From: Cytobacillus kochii
GTDB lineage: Bacteria > Bacillota > Bacilli > Bacillales > Cytobacillaceae
Assembly: GCF_020171845.1 (NCBI RefSeq)
Contig: NZ_JAIVAM010000003.1
Location: 248,001-312,000, forward strand
Length of the DNA: 64,000 nucleotides
Direction of reading: 5' to 3'
A program made the position numbers and the translations under genes. The notes under the pieces were generated by a model. The model was not told the origin of the DNA, did no database searches, and was given only the letters and a program-made list of their open reading frames with translations. Positions 58,399 through 64,000 of this stretch are shown here, one piece after another. How positions within the stretch are numbered: the stretch's first letter is position 1; the number at the start of each line of letters is the position of its first letter.

Positions 58399-59394
58399 AT
58401 GGAACCTATTTCTATTATGACGATCGTAATTGTGGTATTAGCAATTATTGCTCTTGCCATACTCTTCACATTCGTACCAGTTATGCTGTGGATCTCAGCA
58501 TTAGCAGCAGGTGTTAAGGTAAGTATTTTCACCCTTATTGGAATGAGATTAAGACGAGTAATTCCAAGCCGCGTAATTAATCCATTAATTAAAGCACATA
58601 AAGCAGGATTAGAAGTTCATACCAATCAACTTGAAAGTCATTATTTGGCAGGTGGTAATGTAGATAGAGTAGTGAATGCTTTAATAGCAGCGCATCGTGC
58701 CAATATGGAATTAAGTTTTGAAAGAAGTGCGGCGATTGACCTAGCTGGTCGTGATGTACTTGAAGCAGTTCAAATGAGTGTTAATCCAAAAGTAATTGAA
58801 ACACCGTTTATTTCTGGTGTAGCGATAAATGGTATCGAAGTGAAAGCAAAAGCAAAAATTACTGTAAGAGCCAATATTGACCGACTAGTCGGGGGTGCGG
58901 GAGAAGAAACAATCATTGCCCGTGTTGGTGAGGGGATTGTCTCTACAATTGGTTCTTCTACAAGGCATACAGAAGTATTGGAAAACCCAGACATGATCTC
59001 ACAAACGGTCCTTGCTAAAGGGTTGGATGCCGGTACAGCATTTGAAATTTTATCCATTGATATAGCTGATGTGGACATCGGTAAAAACATTGGTGCAGAA
59101 TTGCAAACAGAGCAAGCGGAAGCTGATAAAAATATTGCCCAAGCCAAAGCGGAAGAACGTCGTGCAATGGCTGTTGCCAAAGAGCAAGAGATGAAAGCGA
59201 AAGTAGAAGAGATGAGAGCGAAAGTTGTGGAAGCAGAATCTCAAGTTCCTTTAGCAATGGCAGATGCATTAAAAAGTGGCAATATTGGTGTGATGGATTA
59301 TATGAATATCCAAAATATTGAAGCTGATACAGAAATGAGAGACTCGATTAGTAAAGTATCAGATGACTCAAAACAAGGGCCGAAGAAAGATTGA
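58399..59394 (+). CDS. floA: Flotillin-like protein FloA
   Basis: A 331-residue scaffold protein of functional membrane microdomains that affects membrane fluidity, signalling and cell shape. An N-terminal membrane hairpin or helix (about 6-40), the SPFH-like domain ([50 protein letters not shown]), and a coiled coil rich in Glu and Ala ([25 protein letters not shown]) are present. AGGAGG lies upstream of the ATG. It follows yqeZ by 24 bases. Confidence 0.96.
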   Translation: MEPISIMTIVIVVLAIIALAILFTFVPVMLWISALAAGVKVSIFTLIGMRLRRVIPSRVINPLIKAHKAGLEVHTNQLESHYLAGGNVDRVVNALIAAHRANMELSFERSAAIDLAGRDVLEAVQMSVNPKVIETPFISGVAINGIEVKAKAKITVRANIDRLVGGAGEETIIARVGEGIVSTIGSSTRHTEVLENPDMISQTVLAKGLDAGTAFEILSIDIADVDIGKNIGAELQTEQAEADKNIAQAKAEERRAMAVAKEQEMKAKVEEMRAKVVEAESQVPLAMADALKSGNIGVMDYMNIQNIEADTEMRDSISKVSDDSKQGPKKD

Positions 59395-59437
59395 ATGTCC
59401 TAATCGGACTCACCTCTAGAGGGGAGTGTTGTATCTC

Positions 59438-59944
59438 ATGATTGATTTTTTGTTGGAAAATCCTTTATTATTGGTTTTTCTTATCGGGATCATTACTTCC
59501 TTATTTGGTAAGAAAGTAAATGACCAGCAGTCAGAAAAACAGAAGCAGCCACGTGGAAAGTCTGTCGAAGAGCAAGAAGAAGCTAGGCGTCAGATGATGC
59601 AGGATGCTGAGAAACAAGAAGAAGGGCCACCTGTTTATGATCGCAATGAAGAGAAGTTAAAACGCTACGCGAAGGCTACTATGCAAGAAGCTAGTGTAGA
59701 AGTCTCGGATCGTAAAAAAGAAGCAGAAGAGCGACTGGCCGATTTAAGAAAACAAAAAGAAGAAGCGCAAAAACGAGCAAGTGCCTTCCTTTCAGCAACA
59801 AAAAATAAAGATGTGGCCAATAACCATGTAGATCAACCTAGTATGAGAGTCTCTAATAAACAATTAGTTGACGCGGTTGTTTGGTCAGAAATCCTCGGAC
59901 AACCGAGATCAAGGAACCCACATCGAACGATGAAAAGAAAATAA
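59438..59944 (+). CDS. Hypothetical membrane-anchored coiled-coil protein after floA
   Basis: A 168-residue protein with one N-terminal hydrophobic helix (LLENPLLLVFLIGIITSLF, residues 4-22), then a long highly charged region rich in Glu, Lys and Gln that should form a coiled coil (about 35-115), and a short conserved-looking end (SNKQLVDAVVWSEILGQPRSRNPH). It is in the place of B. subtilis yqfB, but I cannot confirm homology. ATG at 59438 is chosen with AGGGGAG upstream. It may act with FloA. Confidence 0.8.
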   Translation: MIDFLLENPLLLVFLIGIITSLFGKKVNDQQSEKQKQPRGKSVEEQEEARRQMMQDAEKQEEGPPVYDRNEEKLKRYAKATMQEASVEVSDRKKEAEERLADLRKQKEEAQKRASAFLSATKNKDVANNHVDQPSMRVSNKQLVDAVVWSEILGQPRSRNPHRTMKRK

Positions 59945-59967
59945 AATTTGCTGTTGAATTCAGTGCT

Positions 59968-60017
59968 AGAACCATCCTTTCTCTCATACATATGAGATGA
60001 AAGGGGGTTCTTTTTTT
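59968..60017 (+). terminator. Terminator hairpin fused to the yqfC start
   Basis: About 20 bp of stem between 59968-59987 and 59992-60011 with two single-base bulges, a 4-base loop and seven T (60011-60017) that run up to the ATG at 60018. The 3' arm contains AAAGGGGG, the yqfC ribosome binding site. Confidence 0.88.
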
Positions 60018-60302
60018 ATGGCAAAAAAATGGGGAGAACGACTAAGAAGCTGGATGACTAAAAATATGGAACTTCCTCAAGATGTCATGATGGATTTGCC
60101 CCGCATTACTATGATTGGACAAATTCATATTTATATTGAGAACCACCGCGGCTTACTTGGTTTTTCAGATAAAGAAGTAAGGTTGTTATTAGAGCATGGT
60201 CAACTGCTCATTAAAGGGAATAACTTTGTCATTAAAACAATTATGCCTGAAGAAATATTATTGCAAGGAACAATTGATCAAGTTCTTTTTGTAGCTGAGT
60301 AA
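60018..60302 (+). CDS. yqfC: Sporulation protein YqfC
   Basis: A 94-residue protein of the YqfC/YabP-like sporulation family: MAKKWGERLRSWMTKNMELPQDVMMDLPRITMIG, written here in parts as WGERLRSWM, MELPQDVMMDLPRI and ENHRGLLGFSDKEVRLLLEHG. In B. subtilis it is expressed in the mother cell under sigma-E together with yqfD. ATG at 60018 is right after a terminator-type T tract, with its ribosome binding site in the hairpin arm. CATACATAT in the hairpin loop resembles a sigma-E -10. Confidence 0.92.
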   Translation: MAKKWGERLRSWMTKNMELPQDVMMDLPRITMIGQIHIYIENHRGLLGFSDKEVRLLLEHGQLLIKGNNFVIKTIMPEEILLQGTIDQVLFVAE

Positions 60303-60376
60303 ATTTGATGTGGGAAGGGTCGCTATTCTATTACAAGGTTAGCGATTTCCACCTGCTCAAATATGAGGAGGATAAG

Positions 60377-61570
60377 ATGAAAAATCAATGGCTCTTTTTT
60401 TTAAAAGGAATCGTCACAGTTAGGACAAGCGGTAGAGGAAGTGAGAGGTTTTTAAATACTTTAACGAGAGCTGGTGTATCCATTTGGAATGTTAAAGCTC
60501 ATGGAAGCCAAGTGCTTACATTTCAAATGAAATTAGAGGATTTACCGACTTTAAGACAATATGCAAGAAGTGCCGACTGCAAATTTGAGTTTGTCGGCCG
60601 CAAAGGATTGCCCTTCATGAAAAAGCGTATGCTACGGAATAGTGGATTCTTATTAGGGGCAATAGCTTTCTTAGTTGTAGTTATTTTGTTGTCAAATATG
60701 GTGTGGGGGATCGAAATTAAAGGAGCAAATCCAGCAACAGAATATAAGATGGAAAAAGAGTTAGAGAAAATTGGCGTAAAAAAAGGGAAGCTACAATTCT
60801 TTCTAGATACACCTGAAGGTATACAACGGTATTTAACTGAAAATGTGAATGAAATTACTTGGGTCGGTGTGGAGCTGAAAGGGACAACCTATCATCTTCA
60901 AGTGGTAGAAAAAAATGAACCAAAGAAGACAGAATTATTAAGTCCGCAGCATTTAGTGGCAAAGAAAAAAGGAACCATTGTTGGTATGTTTATTGAAGAG
61001 GGAGAAGCAAAGGCGAAAATTAATGACTTTGTAAAACCAGGTCAATTATTAGTTTCAGGCCTAATTGGAAATGATGAAAGAAAGAAGATAGTGCCTGCCA
61101 AAGGGGAAGTGTTAGCGGAAACGTGGTATAAAGCGAATGTAGCTTATCCATTAGAGAAAAAGTCCAAAGTATACACTGGTGATCAAAAAGTGAAACATAT
61201 ATTGGAGCTTGGTTCATTAAAAATTCCTATTTGGGGCTTTGGAAATATAGGTTTTGACCACTATGTAAAGGAAGAGGACAAGCGACAAGTTAAATTTCTA
61301 AAATGGGAGTTACCGATTGCAGTTACAAAAAACATCTACAGAGAAGCAGAAGAGATGACACAAGTTTATACAGAAAAAGAGGCGATTGTAGAAGCGAAGA
61401 AATTAGCTAGAAGTAAAATTAAAAAGCAGCTAGATGAAGATGCTACTATTAAAGGGGAAAATGTTTTGCACCAAACGATAGAGAATGGTAAAGTTAAATT
61501 ATCAATACATTTCCAAATTATTGAGAATATTGCTGAGGAACAACCAATAATCCAAGGAGATAAAGAATGA
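60377..61570 (+). CDS. yqfD: Sporulation protein YqfD
   Basis: A 397-residue sporulation membrane protein with an N-terminal cytoplasmic part (GIVTVRTSGRGSERFLNTLTRAGVSIWNV), one membrane helix (about 90-112), and an extracytoplasmic region (VWGIEIKGANPATEYKMEKELEKIGV to the C-terminus). ATG at 60377 follows GAGGAGGA; frames reaching further upstream lack a site. It overlaps phoH by four bases (ATGA). Its molecular role is not known. Confidence 0.93.
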   Translation: MKNQWLFFLKGIVTVRTSGRGSERFLNTLTRAGVSIWNVKAHGSQVLTFQMKLEDLPTLRQYARSADCKFEFVGRKGLPFMKKRMLRNSGFLLGAIAFLVVVILLSNMVWGIEIKGANPATEYKMEKELEKIGVKKGKLQFFLDTPEGIQRYLTENVNEITWVGVELKGTTYHLQVVEKNEPKKTELLSPQHLVAKKKGTIVGMFIEEGEAKAKINDFVKPGQLLVSGLIGNDERKKIVPAKGEVLAETWYKANVAYPLEKKSKVYTGDQKVKHILELGSLKIPIWGFGNIGFDHYVKEEDKRQVKFLKWELPIAVTKNIYREAEEMTQVYTEKEAIVEAKKLARSKIKKQLDEDATIKGENVLHQTIENGKVKLSIHFQIIENIAEEQPIIQGDKE

Positions 61571-62529
61571 CAGAAGATTTAAAGACATTAAATGTACATT
61601 TCGAAAACCCAAATGAAGCCATTGCCCTATTAGGTAATGGTGACACAAATATTAAACTAATTGAACAACAGTTATCGGTATCAATTGTTACAAGAGGCGA
61701 ATCTGTTTATGTCTCAGGTGAGAAAGAAACTGTGGCCATTGCAGGTGACGTAATTGAGCAACTTCTTTATGTTATTAGAAAAGGTATTCAAATTAGTGGT
61801 AGGGATATTATTTACGCATTAGAGATGGCAAGAAAGGGTACATTAGAATATTTCAAAGAACTTTATGAAGAAGAAATAATGAAAAATGCAAAAGGTAAAT
61901 CGATCCGAGTTAAAACTTTAGGTCAGCGCCAATATATTATGGCTATGAGACAGAAAGATTTAGTTTTTGGTATTGGTCCTGCAGGAACGGGAAAAACCTA
62001 CTTAGCTGTTGTAATGGCAGTGAATGCCCTTAAGAATGGACAAGTGAAAAAAATTATTCTTACTCGTCCAGCTGTAGAAGCAGGAGAGAGTTTAGGGTTT
62101 TTACCAGGAGACTTAAAGGAAAAGGTCGATCCGTATTTACGTCCTTTGTATGATGCGCTTCACGATATACTTGGAGCAGAGCATACAGAAAGGTTAATTG
62201 AAAGAGGAACAATTGAAATTGCCCCACTTGCTTATATGAGGGGACGTACGTTAGATGATGCTTATGTTATTTTAGATGAAGCGCAAAACGCAACACAAGC
62301 GCAAATGAAAATGTTCTTAACACGTTTAGGCTTTGGATCAAAAATGGTTATTACAGGTGACAAAAGCCAAATCGACCTACCTCGTGGGGCTAGATCGGGT
62401 CTCGTGGTAAGTGAACAAATATTAAATGGTGTTTCTGGAATTAGTTTTATTCATTTAGAACAAAGTGACGTTGTCAGACACCCACTTGTTGCAAAAATCA
62501 TTCAAGCATACGAAGAAAATGCTGAATAA
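61567..62529 (+). CDS. phoH: PhoH family ATPase
   Basis: A 320-residue cytoplasmic P-loop ATPase with an N-terminal KH-like region and the PhoH domain: Walker A in FGIGPAGTGKTYLAV (near residue 140) and Walker B in YVILDEAQNAT. Family members are linked to RNA metabolism and phosphate stress; they often sit beside ybeY and pgpH. The ATG overlaps the yqfD stop, and AAGGAG lies upstream. Confidence 0.95.
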   Translation: MTEDLKTLNVHFENPNEAIALLGNGDTNIKLIEQQLSVSIVTRGESVYVSGEKETVAIAGDVIEQLLYVIRKGIQISGRDIIYALEMARKGTLEYFKELYEEEIMKNAKGKSIRVKTLGQRQYIMAMRQKDLVFGIGPAGTGKTYLAVVMAVNALKNGQVKKIILTRPAVEAGESLGFLPGDLKEKVDPYLRPLYDALHDILGAEHTERLIERGTIEIAPLAYMRGRTLDDAYVILDEAQNATQAQMKMFLTRLGFGSKMVITGDKSQIDLPRGARSGLVVSEQILNGVSGISFIHLEQSDVVRHPLVAKIIQAYEENAE

Positions 62530-62552
62530 ATGGCTGTTTTAGCAACACAATC

Positions 62553-62597
62553 AAGAACAAATTCTGCTTTTTGAATCAGAGTTTGTTCTTTTTTATC
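62553..62597 (+). terminator. Intrinsic terminator after phoH
   Basis: AAGAACAAA pairs with TTTGTTCTT, with TTCTG/CAGAG extending the stem; TTTTT follows. Confidence 0.88.
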
Positions 62598-62941
62598 GTG
62601 AACGATGATTGGACTTTATGAGTGCCTTTAATCATACATGCTTATTAAAATAATCATACATGGGAAGAACTTGTAAGGTGAAATACTTAGGCAAAAAAGA
62701 GTGTATGTGACGATACCCAAAGGAATAATACTCGCTCTTTGTTGGATTTCATACGACAATCTCTTCAAGCTAGGATTGATTGTTATTTGGAGTATATGGA
62801 TGAATAGGGTAAGATAAGGATGATTACCTATTGTCATCAATTAAAAATATTAGTGTAATTTTGAAAAAAAACTGTTATGATTTTACATAATTAAGGAAGA
62901 AAAGAATTCCTCAGAGATACTTAGGATTGGAGGTCTCGTTA
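62598..62941 (+). other. Intergenic region before pgpH with a direct repeat
   Basis: TAATCATACATG occurs twice (62629-62640 and 62651-62662), 22 bases apart, about two helical turns. TGTTATGAT at 62873-62881 is an extended -10 that may start pgpH transcription. A 70-codon minus-strand frame in this stretch has no coding features. Confidence 0.45.
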
Positions 62942-64000
62942 ATGGATAAACTCCAGCACTACATACATAAAATTAGAAATTTATTAAAAATGACATTTGT
63001 GAGGGTTTTGCTCTTTGTTCTACTTGGAATCATTATGTACGCAACAATGTTTTCAAATGTACGCCCAGAGAAATTGGAATTAAGTCTTTTTTCTGTAGCA
63101 GAGCAAACGATTCGTTCACCGGTTACGATTGAAGATAAAGAAAGTACCGAAAAGAAAAAGAAAGAAGCTGAAAACCAGGTTGAGGACGTTTATGTCGTAA
63201 AAAAAGAAATTGCACAAAACCGAGTGGATCTCATAACATCAATTTTTGATACCGTTTCTGAAGTAAATGAAGAAGCGGCGGAGGAAAACGAGCAAGCTTC
63301 AGAAAAGGCGAAAGAAAGCGAAAAGGATGAAAAACCAAAGCTTGTTAGTCTTGATGAGAAACTTGAGCGCACAAAATCACAATTAACAGAAGAAGTAACG
63401 AAGGAAATCTCAGATAGCGTATTGAGGACGCTATTAGAAGCCAGCCCGAATCACTTATCAATTGCAAAAGATGTCACAATTACTGAGATTAATCACGTTA
63501 TGCAACAAAGGATCCCTGCTGATGGGGTAGAGAACGCTAAAAAACGTGTGCAAGATCAAATTAGCTTAACATCGCTCAACAATACTTTAAAAACTGCGAT
63601 GGTGGAGCTTGGTAGGTATGCTATTTACCAGAATGAGTTTTACGCTCCGGAGGAAACGCAAGAGAAACGACAAACAGCTGTTGAATCCGTTGAACCAGTC
63701 AAAATATTACAAGGGCAAATACTGGTTGAGCAAAATCAACTCATAAGTAGGGAAGTCTATCGTCAACTTGAACTAGTAGGCATGTTAGATAATGAGAATT
63801 CCATCCAACCATTTATTGGACTAGCGCTAGTTGTTCTCATCATTCTAGCAGCCACATATTATTATTTTTATGAGCTCGATAAGCCACAAGAAGTGAAGCA
63901 AAATTTCTTATTAGTCTATAGCATTGTTTTCATTATTTCCTTACTACTAATGAAGGGGATTAGCTATATACAGGCATTTGAGTATTCTGATATACTCTAT
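62942..64000 (+). CDS. pgpH: 7TM receptor with HD hydrolase, PgpH (3' end outside window)
   Basis: Cyclic di-AMP phosphodiesterase of the 7TMR-HD family (YqfF). The visible 353 codons hold the N-terminal membrane helix (about 22-42), the large extracytoplasmic 7TMR-HDED domain with a Glu/Lys-rich insertion (about 70-140) and VKILQGQILVEQNQLISREVYRQLELVG, then the first two helices of the membrane bundle (about 290-312 and 322-340). The HD catalytic domain lies past the edge. ATG at 62942 follows GGAGGT. The phoH-pgpH order matches B. subtilis. Confidence 0.94.
   Translation, partial: MDKLQHYIHKIRNLLKMTFVRVLLFVLLGIIMYATMFSNVRPEKLELSLFSVAEQTIRSPVTIEDKESTEKKKKEAENQVEDVYVVKKEIAQNRVDLITSIFDTVSEVNEEAAEENEQASEKAKESEKDEKPKLVSLDEKLERTKSQLTEEVTKEISDSVLRTLLEASPNHLSIAKDVTITEINHVMQQRIPADGVENAKKRVQDQISLTSLNNTLKTAMVELGRYAIYQNEFYAPEETQEKRQTAVESVEPVKILQGQILVEQNQLISREVYRQLELVGMLDNENSIQPFIGLALVVLIILAATYYYFYELDKPQEVKQNFLLVYSIVFIISLLLMKGISYIQAFEYSDILY

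Noticed and set aside
62628..62840. Minus-strand 70-codon frame between phoH and pgpH
   Set aside because: Lacks a ribosome binding site and any recognisable feature; overlaps the direct repeats; probably chance.

Overview
The window is chromosomal DNA from a low-G+C, endospore-forming Bacillota, almost certainly a member of the Bacillaceae. Gene content and order follow two Bacillus subtilis chromosome blocks: mnmA-yrrB-recD2 through alaS-ireB-ruvX, udk-greA and the yrrT-mtnN-mccA-mccB operon; then sda-yqeG-yqeH-aroE through comE, gpr, lepA, hrcA-grpE-dnaK-dnaJ, rpsU-yqeY, yqeZ-floA and yqfC-yqfD-phoH-pgpH. Sporulation genes (sigK, gpr, sda, yqfC, yqfD, yqxA, pbpI, yqzM) show that it is a spore former. 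A, T and non-ATG starts (TTG, GTG) are common. The species cannot be named from sequence alone; an Oceanobacillus/Virgibacillus-like relative is a guess.

Layout. 1-6645: tRNA 2-thiolation (mnmA, cut by the window edge), a TPR protein, the helicase RecD2, a PRC-barrel protein, two small proteins and an AI-2E family permease. 6646-9629: alanine T-box and alaS. 9630-17126: ireB, ruvX, yrzB, mltG, trmR, udk, greA, pbpI, yrrS. 17280-21118: yrzA and the methionine-to-cysteine operon. 21119-23811: an accessory-looking stretch with a promoter-driven 29-codon reading frame, duplicated terminators, a YrzI small-protein cluster, intact sigK, a likely Spo0E-like pseudogene and a Fur-controlled heme monooxygenase. 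24000-27216: oligoendopeptidase, psd and sda. 27217-27604: a DnaA-box cluster between divergent sda and yqeG. 27605-37309: the yqeG-yqeM biogenesis operon and the comE competence genes. 37454-43270: yqzM, holA, rpsT, gpr, yqxA, lepA. 43457-53225: hemW, the CIRCE-controlled heat-shock operon, prmA, rsmE, mtaB; dnaJ is split from dnaK by a tandem repeat. 53361-54060: a small XRE repressor/membrane protein cassette. 54295-64000: deoC, a Na/Pi cotransporter family protein, rpsU-yqeY, the NfeD/flotillin pair, the yqfC-yqfD-phoH cluster and the start of pgpH.

How the genes work together. Much of the window serves translation: tRNA modification (mnmA, trmR, mtaB), aminoacylation (alaS), ribosome assembly and proteins (yqeH, yhbY, rsfS, ruvX, prmA, rsmE, lepA, rpsT, rpsU). 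The rest covers DNA uptake and replication (comEA/EB/EC, holA, recD2), protein folding (grpE, dnaK, dnaJ), sulfur salvage, and sporulation control linked to replication through DnaA and Sda.

Most interesting signals: (1) three genes (yrrD, pbpI, yqfC) whose ribosome binding site lies inside the 3' arm of a strong hairpin directly before the start codon, two of these hairpins being textbook terminators; (2) the small-ORF/duplicated-terminator/YrzI locus; (3) the tandem structured repeat between dnaK and dnaJ; (4) lineage differences: trmR without its trhP1/trhP2 partners, gpr-yqxA without spoIIP, and a degraded Spo0E-like gene. I found no CRISPR array, insertion sequence, prophage, rRNA or tRNA gene. 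No clearly new multi-gene system is evident.
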